Positions 1 through 8,474 of a DNA stretch of 64,000 nt are shown here, piece after piece. Location: NCBI GenBank assembly GCA_015056915.1, contig SVFK01000001.1, positions 62,001 to 126,000 on the forward strand, given 5' to 3'. The notes beneath the pieces are model-generated. The model worked only from the letters and a program-made list of their open reading frames with translations. It ran no database searches and was not told where the DNA came from. The position numbers and the translations under genes are program-made. This DNA is from Lachnospiraceae bacterium. Its GTDB lineage: Bacteria > Bacillota > Clostridia > Lachnospirales > Lachnospiraceae. Position 1 is the stretch's first letter, and each line of letters starts with the position of its first letter.

Positions 1-1025
1 CCCTTGCGGATTTCCTCAAAAATATTACAACCCACCGGCAGCTCCGGCACCTGTTTGGGTTCAAATTTGGGAGTCTTTAAGTGATTGAAGCCATCCAGAC
101 CATACATCTTCATCAACACTGTCAAGTCAAGAGGTCCATCAATCTCATATAGATTCTTGCCCTCAATATGCAGCTCCTTCTTGATGATTTTGAGCAGACG
201 TTTATCCATGGAGTCCTCTACCTCCAGACGAATTACCTCACCCCACTGACGTCTTTTCAGCTGCTTTTCAATTTCCTTTAACAAATCTGCTGCCTCATCC
301 TCATCAATGGTCAAATCGGCGTTTCGCATGATGCGGAAGGGATGGGCACACACAATGTCATAATTTAGGAATAATTTATCCATGTTTCGCTCGATAATTT
401 CCTCCAACAGGATAATCTTCTTACGCTTGCCATCCGAAGGCAGCTGTACAATCCGGCTCAGAACGCTTGGCACCTGAACTGTAGCAAATTCCAGCTCCTC
501 CTCCGTATTTTTCTTGCGCACCATGGCACCAATATTCAGGGATTTATTGCGAATCAACGGGAACGGCCTGGAAGAATCTACTGCCATCGGTGTCAATACA
601 GGATACACATTGTCTTCAAAATAACTGTCCACATAAGAAGCTTCTTCCTCCGTCAACTCCTCATGCTTTCTGATAATATGCAAACCGTTCTTTTCCAAAA
701 GAGGCAGAAGAGAACGATTGTATGTAGAATATTGCATATCAACCAACTTATGGATCACCTCATGGAGCGCCTTCAGCTGCTCTGTGGGTGTCATGCCTGC
801 AATATCCGGCTTGGTATAGCCTGCATTCTCCATATCCTTTAGAGATGCCACTCGAATCATAAAAAATTCGTCCAGATTGGAGGCTGTGATGCTTAAAAAT
901 TTCAGACGTTCAAAGAGCGGGATATTTTTATCCCGTGCCTCATTCAACACCCTCTGGTTAAAAAGTACCCAGCTCAGTTCTCTGTTGGTATAATATTTTG
1001 GATTGGTAAATTCTTTATGTCCCAT
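1..1025 (-). CDS. ppk1: Polyphosphate kinase (PPK1), 3' part cut by window edge
   Basis: The first 341 codons of a PPK1 are visible; the rest lies beyond the left edge. The product reversibly makes inorganic polyphosphate from ATP in the cytoplasm. The visible part is the N-terminal domain (tyrosine- and Asn-rich start with NRELSWVLFNQRVLNEA, then SNLDEFFMIRVASL, both family hallmarks) and the beginning of the head domain (PVLTPMAVDSSRPFPLI). The catalytic phospho-histidines would be off the edge. The start is an ATG with AGGAG seven bases upstream. It follows ppx with a 22-base gap and so is the last visible gene of a DUF815-ppx-ppk1 operon; pairing of kinase and exopolyphosphatase is a common arrangement. 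Confidence 0.95.
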   Translation of the reverse strand, partial: MGHKEFTNPKYYTNRELSWVLFNQRVLNEARDKNIPLFERLKFLSITASNLDEFFMIRVASLKDMENAGYTKPDIAGMTPTEQLKALHEVIHKLVDMQYSTYNRSLLPLLEKNGLHIIRKHEELTEEEASYVDSYFEDNVYPVLTPMAVDSSRPFPLIRNKSLNIGAMVRKKNTEEELEFATVQVPSVLSRIVQLPSDGKRKKIILLEEIIERNMDKLFLNYDIVCAHPFRIMRNADLTIDEDEAADLLKEIEKQLKRRQWGEVIRLEVEDSMDKRLLKIIKKELHIEGKNLYEIDGPLDLTVLMKMYGLDGFNHLKTPKFEPKQVPELPVGCNIFEEIRK

Positions 1026-1047
1026 ACTTTCTCCTGTCTCAATCTCT

Positions 1048-2595
1048 TTACAAGTTTTTCTTCTGCTTTAGCACCGGTGTTACACTGAATACTTCCTTGA
1101 AAAATTCTGCACTTGCTTCAAAGAAGCCGATTTCCAGAGTAATATCCTCCTGTGTATTCACGGTAAGGATCAGCTTACCATCCTGTAGCATTGCCTTTGC
1201 GCCTTTCATTTTCTGCTTGTGGCTTCTATCCAGACTGTTGGCCAGACGTAGAATAGCTGTCAGCTTGGCAATCATCAGGTAGCTGTCCTTATCTAGCAAT
1301 GTCATCTGCCCCTGCATATGTCCGTAATATACAAATTCACTGTGATTAAAACGTACAATATTCGCTACAATCTCACGCTCTACATGGGATAAACCGATAA
1401 TTTCCGTTGCCATAATAATATTATAGGAATTCTCTCCGATATTCACCAGACTGATATATTTTCCACAATCGTGAAGAATGGAAGCCAAACGCAAATAAAG
1501 CCTCTCTCTTGCTCCCAGACCGTGTATCTTTTTCATACTGTCAAATATGGTGGTGGTGAGCTTCTCCAATGTCTCTGCACGCTTTCTGCTACCCATGTAG
1601 CGCTTGCTTATATTCATCGCGCAGGCAATAATATCCTCTGCAAAATCATGCTCCCCACGGAACATTTTAATCTGCTCCGCATATTCGTAGGCCATACCGT
1701 CACTTAAGGTCACACCCGGTGCCCAGACCTGCTTAGCCTCTAACATTTGGGCAATTCTCTTGGTAAGGACGGCGCTGATAAATACGAGCGGCACCTTTTC
1801 CTCTGAAATATCAAGCTTTTTTGCCGCCTCCATAGTACCTGTATGGCGCAGCATATCCAACAATTCATCCAACTCCGATATACTGATTACTGTCTGTGTA
1901 CTATTCTTATATACTCTACGCACTGCCCATGGTGAAATATAATCATCTACGATAATAATATTCTCAATTTCCCGTTCCTTGAGATACAGCTTTTTGTAGG
2001 TAGCAAGCTGAGCCACTGCCAACTCATCAATGAGATTCTCAACCTGTGCACTCTTGGCATTTAAATGATTGACCATCTCCTGCAAACGCAGCACTCCCAA
2101 GCGGATATTCTGGGTAGATACCAGGGTATCATTATCAAACAAAGACAGCTGGATACTGCCGCCGCCAATGTCCACAATAGCCGTTTTCCCCTCAATAATT
2201 CTACGAAAGCTTTCTCCCTTGGAAGCAATGGACTTGTAATCCAGAAAACGCTGCTCGGAATTGCTCAAAAGCTCGACTCTGATGCCCGTCCGTTGCTCAA
2301 TCTGGTCCTGTATAATAATAGTATTCTTCGTCTCTCTAATAGCACTGGTACCGTAGGCGCGATACGCAGAAACCTGATACGACTTCATAATAGCTGCAAA
2401 TTCCTTTAAGGTTCTGCAAAGCTCATCCATCTTCTCATTGCTGATTTTGCCGTGGGCGTAGGTATCTGTGCCCAAATCAATACGCTGCGTAATACAATCA
2501 ATCTCCCGCATACTGTTCTTGCCGGAAAATTCAAAGATTTTCATAGTCAGTTCAAAGCTTCCCACATCAATAGCCGCAAAGGTTTTTACGCTCAT
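1048..2595 (-). CDS. ppx: Exopolyphosphatase, Ppx/GppA family
   Basis: A 515-residue Ppx/GppA phosphatase, close in length to E. coli Ppx. It has an actin-like ATPase-fold N-terminal half (FAAIDVGSFELTMKIFEF at the start; phosphate-binding loop IVDIGGGSIQLSLF) and a C-terminal HD-type helical domain (LHDCGKYI) as in long Ppx proteins. It is expected to release phosphate from polyphosphate, or to hydrolyse pppGpp. The frame is open 25 codons further upstream, but ATG at 2595 has AGGAGG nine bases before it and gives the normal family start MSVKTFAAIDVGS, so it is preferred. It lies 10 bases after the DUF815 gene and 22 bases before ppk1, so synthesis and breakdown of polyphosphate are probably co-transcribed. 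Confidence 0.92.
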   Translation of the reverse strand: MSVKTFAAIDVGSFELTMKIFEFSGKNSMREIDCITQRIDLGTDTYAHGKISNEKMDELCRTLKEFAAIMKSYQVSAYRAYGTSAIRETKNTIIIQDQIEQRTGIRVELLSNSEQRFLDYKSIASKGESFRRIIEGKTAIVDIGGGSIQLSLFDNDTLVSTQNIRLGVLRLQEMVNHLNAKSAQVENLIDELAVAQLATYKKLYLKEREIENIIIVDDYISPWAVRRVYKNSTQTVISISELDELLDMLRHTGTMEAAKKLDISEEKVPLVFISAVLTKRIAQMLEAKQVWAPGVTLSDGMAYEYAEQIKMFRGEHDFAEDIIACAMNISKRYMGSRKRAETLEKLTTTIFDSMKKIHGLGARERLYLRLASILHDCGKYISLVNIGENSYNIIMATEIIGLSHVEREIVANIVRFNHSEFVYYGHMQGQMTLLDKDSYLMIAKLTAILRLANSLDRSHKQKMKGAKAMLQDGKLILTVNTQEDITLEIGFFEASAEFFKEVFSVTPVLKQKKNL

Positions 2596-2605
2596 GGCTT
2601 TCCTC

Positions 2606-3892
2606 CTATTTTCCCAAAAGGTAATCGATAAACTGCTGGGCACTTCTGCCGGACAAGCCTCCGTGCGCAAGCTCCCATTTATTGGCCTCCAGCAGCAATT
2701 CCTCTTCGGGCATGGTAATACAATGACGTTCTGCCAACGCCTTTACAATCTCCTGAAACTGCTTTTTGGTAGGTGCTCCGAAATAAATCGTTACACCGAA
2801 ACGATACACCAGTGACAGCTTCTCCTGCACAGTATCACTTGTGTGCATATCCTGCCTGATTTCTTCCTTGTCACTGTAATTCTCCCGAATCAGGTGACGA
2901 CGGTTAGAGGTTGCATAAATCAGTACATTTTCAGGCTTCTTTTCCAATCCGCCTTCAATCACTGCCTTTAAATATTTATATTCAATCTCAAAATCCTCAA
3001 AGCTCAAATCGTCCATGTAGATAATAAATTTATAATTGCGTTTCTTAATCTGGCTGATGACCTCATTCAAATCCTGAAACTGATGTTTATAAATCTCAAT
3101 GATACGAAGCCCCTGATCGTAATATTCGTTGGCAATAGCCTTGATACAGGAAGACTTACCGGTACCTGCATCGCCGAACAGCAAGCAGTTATTGGCCTTT
3201 TTGCCCTTCACAAAGGCTGTGGTATTATCTGTCAGCTTCTTTTTCGGGATTTCATACCCCACCAGATCATCCAGATGCACATGGGCTATATTCAGAATAG
3301 GGACAATATGCACACCCTCTTCATCATGCATAACACGAAAGGATTTATGTAAACCAAACTTACCCACACCATATTCCTTGTAAAACTGAGTTAATGTGGC
3401 TTTCATTTCCTCCGGCGTATGGTCTTCGCAGAATTTTTCCGCCAGTTCGCATATGCGGGCACATATTCTGGTATTGTACACCTTGCTCTCCTGTGTACTG
3501 CTGACATATTGTTCCGTCAGTGCATATTCCGGCACCTGTAGCAGCTCCATAACCGGATGAAAATCGAAGTCATAAAATTCCTTAAAAATCACAATATCAT
3601 GCAGTGCTGCCGCATTGATAGTACCTTCGATTTCTCCCCTGATTTCACAGCCGCAGCTGTAGCTGTTTTCATTGTTTACCAGAAGATTGGCAAGATAGCA
3701 GTGCCACAGATTACCGTGAAAACCATAATTCCCTGCCAATTCAATCAGTCTGTGGGTACACTTATAAAATAAAGCTTTTCTGTCCTCAATGTTATAATAT
3801 TCGTCATCATAATGGGACATGAGCCATGCCATATCATACAACAGCTCACCATCCTCAAAATTCCTATATACAATCAATTCCTGTTCACGCAT
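2606..3892 (-). CDS. DUF815-family AAA+ ATP-binding protein
   Basis: A 428-residue protein of the DUF815 family of AAA+ ATPases. The Walker A motif is FGDAGTGKSS (about residue 240) and the Walker B is IIYMDDLSFEDFE (about residue 300), followed by sensor-like IYATSNRRH. The N-terminal 200 residues are helical and of unknown role. It starts with ATG behind GGAG. It is first in a tight operon with ppx and ppk1, which suggests, by context only, a link to polyphosphate or stress physiology; no substrate is known to me for this family. Confidence is high for the family and low for any function. Confidence 0.85.
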   Translation of the reverse strand: MREQELIVYRNFEDGELLYDMAWLMSHYDDEYYNIEDRKALFYKCTHRLIELAGNYGFHGNLWHCYLANLLVNNENSYSCGCEIRGEIEGTINAAALHDIVIFKEFYDFDFHPVMELLQVPEYALTEQYVSSTQESKVYNTRICARICELAEKFCEDHTPEEMKATLTQFYKEYGVGKFGLHKSFRVMHDEEGVHIVPILNIAHVHLDDLVGYEIPKKKLTDNTTAFVKGKKANNCLLFGDAGTGKSSCIKAIANEYYDQGLRIIEIYKHQFQDLNEVISQIKKRNYKFIIYMDDLSFEDFEIEYKYLKAVIEGGLEKKPENVLIYATSNRRHLIRENYSDKEEIRQDMHTSDTVQEKLSLVYRFGVTIYFGAPTKKQFQEIVKALAERHCITMPEEELLLEANKWELAHGGLSGRSAQQFIDYLLGK

Positions 3893-3928
3893 AGTACTTC
3901 TCTCCTGAAAAGAGCTCCTTTTTTATAT

Positions 3929-5053
3929 TTAGTAATTCCCCAAAATCTTCATATTACGGGCTTCCTCACGCAAACCGCGCAGGGCATTCTTCACGGCACT
4001 GTCCGACAGATTGCCCTCAAAATCAATAAAGAAGCGATACTCCCATGTGCGGTCCGGCATCGGACGGCTCTCGATTTTGGTCATGTTCAGATTGTTATAA
4101 ATAAAGTGTGACAAAATACGGTACAGGGAACCGCTTTCATGAGGCAGCTCCAGACAAAGACTGATTTTGCCCGCATCCTTTTTGAAGATTTTCTGATTGG
4201 TAATAATGATGAAACGGGTAGAATTGGTGTCACTGTTATTCACACCCTTTTTCAACACTTCCAAGCCGTATATCTTACCTGCATGCTCACTTGCAATGGC
4301 AGCCTGTGTCACATCCTTCTCATCTGCCACCTTCTTGGCTGCAAAAGCATTGTTCTGCATACTGATTTGTTGCCAGTCATGATCAGCCAGATATCTGGCA
4401 CTCTGCATCAGGGACTGTGGATGAGAATAAACAGTCTGTATTTCCTCAAGCTTGGTGCCGGGTACACCTAACAGACAATGCTCAATGGGAATCACCTGTT
4501 CTGCCACAATATAATTCTCAAATTCTACCAGAAGATCATATATTTCACTAACGATACCGGCAGTGGAATTCTCGATGGGAAGTACCGCAAAGTCAGCACT
4601 ACCCTCATCTATGGCGCTCATGGCATCTCTGAAGGTATCCACATGGAAGCTGTTAACCTTATCTCCGAAATACTTCATCATGGCTGCCTGGGAATAGGCA
4701 CCCTCCGCTCCCTGAAATACCACTCTTGCTTTGTGAGTATCCAAGTCCTCCACACCGATAAAGGGGAGCTTTCCCTCACTGCCGTGAGCCGCCAACAGCT
4801 GATATTGAAGCTTACGACTCATGGACATAATCTGCTCAAACAGCTCCTCCACACCATGATTGTTAAACTCATTGTGGGTCAGCGACTTCACCTTTGCCAG
4901 CTTCTCCTGCTCACGCTGTCTGTCGAATACCTTTTTTCCTGTCTGAATTTTGTACTCTGCCACCTGACTGCAGATTGCCATTCGCTTCTCATACAACTCT
5001 ACAATCTCCGCATCTATTATATCAAGCTTATCTCTCAGTGTCAGCAAATCCAT
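3929..5053 (-). CDS. pheA: Bifunctional chorismate mutase / prephenate dehydratase
   Basis: A 374-residue P-protein catalysing chorismate to prephenate to phenylpyruvate, the committed steps to phenylalanine. Order of domains: AroQ-type chorismate mutase (about 1-85; LRDKLDIIDAEIVELYEKRM), prephenate dehydratase (about 108-285; VVFQGAEGAYSQ, and the NSTRFIII motif that carries the catalytic Thr-Arg-Phe), then an ACT domain (about 295-370) with the ESRP motif that binds phenylalanine for feedback inhibition. ATG with GGAG seven bases upstream. It is transcribed away from a long palindrome that fills the region to the divergent DUF5050 gene; no T-box or attenuator is seen in front of it. Confidence 0.95.
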   Translation of the reverse strand: MDLLTLRDKLDIIDAEIVELYEKRMAICSQVAEYKIQTGKKVFDRQREQEKLAKVKSLTHNEFNNHGVEELFEQIMSMSRKLQYQLLAAHGSEGKLPFIGVEDLDTHKARVVFQGAEGAYSQAAMMKYFGDKVNSFHVDTFRDAMSAIDEGSADFAVLPIENSTAGIVSEIYDLLVEFENYIVAEQVIPIEHCLLGVPGTKLEEIQTVYSHPQSLMQSARYLADHDWQQISMQNNAFAAKKVADEKDVTQAAIASEHAGKIYGLEVLKKGVNNSDTNSTRFIIITNQKIFKKDAGKISLCLELPHESGSLYRILSHFIYNNLNMTKIESRPMPDRTWEYRFFIDFEGNLSDSAVKNALRGLREEARNMKILGNY

Positions 5054-5078
5054 TTTTGTACTCCTCTTTTTGTGTATT

Positions 5079-5339
5079 TATTATAGATAATTGCGTGAAT
5101 ATGCTTTACTCATATAACATACTTTTGTAGGTCATGCCGCGCGCCGTTCCTTTGCGAAGTACATTATGCGCTACGGAAGCGAGACAATCAAAATCATGGA
5201 AGCCGCTGCTGAACATGATTTTGGCTCTACTTGGCTCGATGAAGTGCATTGCGCATCTGACTTCGCAAAGGAACGGCGCGCGGCACGACCTGCAAAAAGT
5301 ATTAGGCGCAAAGCATATTCACGCAATAATCTATTTATA
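5079..5339. repeat. Long imperfect palindrome 1 (about 260 bp hairpin)
   Basis: The arms are 5079-5160 and 5260-5339. Within them 5135-5160 pairs perfectly with 5260-5285 (26 bp) and 5090-5107 pairs perfectly with 5310-5327 (18 bp). The 99-base centre folds further (AAAATCATG at 5190 region against CATGATTTT). It fills nearly all of the 368-base gap between divergent pheA and the DUF5050 gene. Two short plus-strand frames (5134-5340, 5166-5366) exist only because of the arms and are not taken as genes. It shares short apical boxes (CGTAGCG/CGCTACG, CTCGCT/AGCGAG, AAGTGCATTGC) with the palindromes near 31.7 and 44.5 kb. No U-run follows either arm, so it is not a simple terminator. Confidence 0.85.
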
Positions 5340-5362
5340 AATTATCTTATACCAAAACGAAC

Positions 5363-5391
5363 TTGATAGCAAGCAAGAACCATTGTATACT
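5363..5391 (+). promoter_or_regulatory. Sigma-70-type promoter for the DUF5050 gene
   Basis: TTGATA at 5363-5368 and TATACT at 5386-5391 are separated by 17 bases, about 30 bases before the gene's start. It lies just outside palindrome 1. Confidence 0.6.
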
Positions 5392-5421
5392 TAAAATATC
5401 ATTCAAAAGAGAGGCTCATTT

Positions 5422-6450
5422 ATGAACAATAAGAAGAAAGCTGTATTATCCTTTTTGATTATAGGGGCTGTTGTGCTGATTCTGGCACTGGCAGTCATCA
5501 CAAATATGCTGGGAAATCAGGTTACACCCAATCCTGTGGGAACCGTGGGCAACCGGGCAGGTAATCTGAACAATTCCGGTCTTTTCTGTGAGCACGACGG
5601 CAAAGTATATTTTGCCAATTCCTATGATAATTACAGTCTTTATGTTATGGAGCCTTCTGAAGAAGGGATTCAGAAAATCAATGATGTGACAATCAGCAAT
5701 ATTCTTGCCGGCGGAAAATACCTGTACTATTTCCGCGCCGGTGCTGCGGGAGACGCAGGTCTGGGCAGTATCCTCTCCGTCAAATCCTTTAATCGCTGCG
5801 AGCTTGACGGCGATAAAACAGAATCTCTGTTGCGAGAGGTTGTAACCAAGGCTCAGCTGGTGGATAATCAGCTGTATCTGCTGATAGCCGGGGCAGCGCA
5901 CCCTGAATTTTATAAAATGAACATAGACGGTTCAGAATTAAGCCTGCTTGCAGATTATGAAATCAATCCTGCCTGTGCAGAAAACAGTGTAATCTACTAT
6001 AACGGTACGCAATATGAGCATTATCTTTACGGGTTGGATACTGCTACTGATGTCTCCTCAGAAATATGGAAGGGTAATCTCTGGTATCCTATCAAACAAG
6101 GGGACTATGTGTATTTTATGGATGTTGCAGAAAATTACAGACTCTGCCGTTATTCCCTTACCGATAATATTGTAGAGGTTCTCACAAACGACAGAGTAGA
6201 TTGTTATAACTTAAATCATGATTATATTTATTATCAGGCAAACGGTACTTCTCCTGCCCTGAAATGCATGAATATTGATGGCAGCAACCCTCAGATTGTT
6301 GCAGAAGGAAATTACACTAATATCAATGTAACCTCACAGTACGTGTATTTTCAAGAATACGGTGATGCAACCACTATGTATCATTCTTATTTAGGAAGCC
6401 GTTACTATGATGCATTTACTTTAGCCCGAAATGCTGTACTTAGCAAATAA
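5422..6450 (+). CDS. Membrane-anchored DUF5050-type beta-propeller protein
   Basis: A 342-residue protein with a short positively charged N-terminus, one membrane segment (AVLSFLIIGAVVLILALAVITNM, about 7-29) and a long extracytoplasmic part. That part consists of repeated blades such as KVYFANSYDNYSLYVME, YLYYFRAGAAG, YVYFMDVAENYRLCRYSL and YIYYQANGTSPALKCMNIDGS, the pattern of DUF5050/LRP1-like propellers common in clostridia. The role is unknown; these proteins are usually thought of as surface-exposed binding modules. It has GAGAGG before the ATG and its own promoter. It converges on the ArsR gene (15-base gap). Confidence 0.75.
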   Translation: MNNKKKAVLSFLIIGAVVLILALAVITNMLGNQVTPNPVGTVGNRAGNLNNSGLFCEHDGKVYFANSYDNYSLYVMEPSEEGIQKINDVTISNILAGGKYLYYFRAGAAGDAGLGSILSVKSFNRCELDGDKTESLLREVVTKAQLVDNQLYLLIAGAAHPEFYKMNIDGSELSLLADYEINPACAENSVIYYNGTQYEHYLYGLDTATDVSSEIWKGNLWYPIKQGDYVYFMDVAENYRLCRYSLTDNIVEVLTNDRVDCYNLNHDYIYYQANGTSPALKCMNIDGSNPQIVAEGNYTNINVTSQYVYFQEYGDATTMYHSYLGSRYYDAFTLARNAVLSK

Positions 6451-6465
6451 AACGATTGAAATTCT

Positions 6466-6810
6466 CTATTCCTCTATGTGATCAAGTCCCTGACTCAAAA
6501 TGGTGGTGATATGGTCATCTGCCAGAGAATAGAAGATAGTCTTACCCTCTCTGCGATTTTTGACCAAATCCATCTGCTTCAATACTCGCAGTTGATGAGA
6601 AATCGCAGATTGAGACATACCAAGAATGGCAGATATATCATATACACACATCTCAGAGCAGAGAAGCACATATAAAATTTTCAATCTGGTAGCATCACCA
6701 AACACCTTGAAAAATTCTGCCAAATCCTGCAATTCTTCCTCCGGTGGCATCTTTTCATCTACTTCAAGCAATGTTTCTTCATCTACACGAAGGTAGGTAT
6801 TCTCTTCCAT
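6466..6810 (-). CDS. ArsR/SmtB-family metal-sensing repressor
   Basis: A 114-residue winged-helix regulator of the ArsR/SmtB family (FFKVFGDATRLKILYVLL, recognition helix MSQSAISHQLRVLKQ, wing REGKTIFYSL). Its C-terminal helix carries D98, H100, H111 and E114, exactly the DxH(x10)HxxE spacing of the alpha-5 zinc site of SmtB, so a Zn(II)/Co(II) sensor that leaves DNA on metal binding is the best guess. SEMCVYD near residue 53 resembles the alpha-3 motif of metal sensors but only one Cys is placed there. Start at 6810 is chosen over 6816 because GAGG then has proper spacing. No efflux or uptake gene is next to it; a ZIP transporter lies 20 kb away. Confidence 0.88.
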   Translation of the reverse strand: MEENTYLRVDEETLLEVDEKMPPEEELQDLAEFFKVFGDATRLKILYVLLCSEMCVYDISAILGMSQSAISHQLRVLKQMDLVKNRREGKTIFYSLADDHITTILSQGLDHIEE

Positions 6811-6882
6811 ACGCATCCTCTTTTCTGTGTCCGAAATTATTTCTCTTAGTATATGTTTCTATCTCTTTCCTTACATCTTAGC

Positions 6883-7938
6883 TTATTTTTCTGAATTAGA
6901 CAAATAAAAATATTGCTCCATCCCTGTTGTCATATGAATGTCTCCCTGAGTATCCACAAGAAGCGCTTGTGCCTGAAATTGCTCCGCCAACGCAAGTCCT
7001 TCCTCCACTCCCAGAACAAAGCAGGCAGTGGACAACGCATCACTCAATAAGCCATCCTTGGTAAGTATCGTCACACTCCGTATACCACTGTCAGCAGGGT
7101 GCCCCGTCCTAGGGTCCAAAATATGATGGTAACGTATACCATCCACCTCTATGAAACGCTCATAATCTCCGGAAGTAGAGATACACCACTGTCCGGTTAG
7201 TCGTAGGGTTCCAAGGCTTTGAGCGGTATCATGGGGATTTACAATTCCCACATTCCAAGTGCCTCCCTCCGGCTTGCTCCCGTAGGTCAATATACTGCCC
7301 CCCACAGATATTACTGCACCTGTCACTTCTTCACGCTGCTCCAGTAGCTTTTTGATTTCATCAAGGGCAATTCCTTTGCCCACCGCTCCCAAATCAAGCT
7401 GCATTCCTTTCGGTAATCTGACATATTCACCCTCTACAACACTCCTGTCACCACCTACAAACGCAAGCGCCTCGGCAAGCTGTGCATCCGTGGGCGGAAC
7501 AAAACTGATGCTCTCTCCATCGCCGTTTACTGCAGCCCACTCGTCAATATTCCACAATCTTGCCACTCGTCCGATAGAGAAATCAAAGGCACCATCGGAA
7601 GCTGCGTATACCTTTTTGCATTGCTCCAGCACCTCTCCTAACAGGCTTCCTAAGGGAAATGCTTCGCTGCTGCCGGCACTTGCATTCACCTGATAAAGTA
7701 AGGAGGACTCCAGTCGCCAGGAAAGCTGCTCCTTTTCCAAGGTCTCAATACAGGAAAGTATTTCTCCGGAAATAGTCTCTGCCGTACCCATTCCTCCCGA
7801 CACATATATGGTCTGATTGATAATGGTGCCCATTGCCGTGTCCATACTGTGATGTACCCGGCTCTTGGAAGCACAGCCTGTACATAAAAAGCATAGTATC
7901 AATGCACCAACTGTTATTTTCTGCAAATATTTCTTCAT
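6883..7938 (-). CDS. apbE: FAD:protein FMN transferase (ApbE) lipoprotein
   Basis: A 351-residue ApbE. It cleaves FAD and attaches FMN through a phosphoester to Thr/Ser of target proteins outside the membrane. An N-terminal signal with a lipobox-like CTGC puts the lipidated Cys at residue 22. Family motifs: DLGAVGKGIALDEI (flavin/Mg binding), SVGGSILTYG, STSGDYERF, and the C-terminal DALSTACFVLG that provides the metal-binding Asp. Divergently transcribed from a NusG_II protein and a Gx transporter, the arrangement seen in extracytosolic flavinylation and extracellular electron transfer loci. No protein with an FMN-binding acceptor domain is in the window, so the substrate is elsewhere. Confidence 0.93.
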   Translation of the reverse strand: MKKYLQKITVGALILCFLCTGCASKSRVHHSMDTAMGTIINQTIYVSGGMGTAETISGEILSCIETLEKEQLSWRLESSLLYQVNASAGSSEAFPLGSLLGEVLEQCKKVYAASDGAFDFSIGRVARLWNIDEWAAVNGDGESISFVPPTDAQLAEALAFVGGDRSVVEGEYVRLPKGMQLDLGAVGKGIALDEIKKLLEQREEVTGAVISVGGSILTYGSKPEGGTWNVGIVNPHDTAQSLGTLRLTGQWCISTSGDYERFIEVDGIRYHHILDPRTGHPADSGIRSVTILTKDGLLSDALSTACFVLGVEEGLALAEQFQAQALLVDTQGDIHMTTGMEQYFYLSNSEK

Positions 7939-7998
7939 TTTGTATATCCTTTTTGTTATACTGAATATATTGAAAATTGTTAGGAGCGATACGCTGCC

Positions 7999-8430
7999 AT
8001 GAAATATTCTTATCCCGAAAAAACTGCATATCGAAGGCGGGCACTGCTTCTAGCGCTCCTTCTGGCTTTTGTTGCAATCGGCAGCCTTCTTTGGATTGCA
8101 TTGCATGCTACCGATTCTGAAACTCATAAACAAAATATGCTGATAGCAGATATTTATCAGGATGGTAGTTTGCTCCAGAGTATAGCTCTGTCTAACGTAG
8201 AAGAAGCCTACCGCTTTACCGTTACCGGCGACAACGGTTCCGTAAATGAAATTGAAGTCCGACAGGGAAGCATTGGTATCCTCTCTGCCAGCTGTCCGGA
8301 CAAGCTTTGTGTTCATCAGGGGTTTATTTCGAATTCCCTGCTCCCTATCACCTGTCTGCCCAATCGTCTGGTGATTCAGATACGGATGGAAACGTCTGAT
8401 ATAGAGTTACCGGATATGATAACCTATTAG
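7999..8430 (+). CDS. NusG_II-domain membrane protein (EetA-like)
   Basis: A 143-residue protein with one N-terminal membrane segment (ALLLALLLAFVAIGSLLWIAL, about 15-36) and an extracytoplasmic NusG domain II-like region ending in ASCPDKLCVHQGFISNS, whose Cys-x4-Cys-x-His pair is typical of this family. Despite the name it has nothing to do with transcription elongation. In firmicute flavinylation loci such proteins stand beside ApbE and a Gx transporter. AGGAG precedes the ATG by 12 bases. It is 60 bases from divergent apbE and 44 bases from the next gene. Confidence 0.8.
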   Translation: MKYSYPEKTAYRRRALLLALLLAFVAIGSLLWIALHATDSETHKQNMLIADIYQDGSLLQSIALSNVEEAYRFTVTGDNGSVNEIEVRQGSIGILSASCPDKLCVHQGFISNSLLPITCLPNRLVIQIRMETSDIELPDMITY

Positions 8431-8474
8431 CATTAAAGCTTATTTCCATGAAAACAGTCACAGGAGCATCTGTC

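Noticed and set aside
5134..5366. Two plus-strand frames of 66-68 codons inside palindrome 1
   Set aside because: They arise from the two complementary arms and the loop; no ribosome binding site and no recognisable family.
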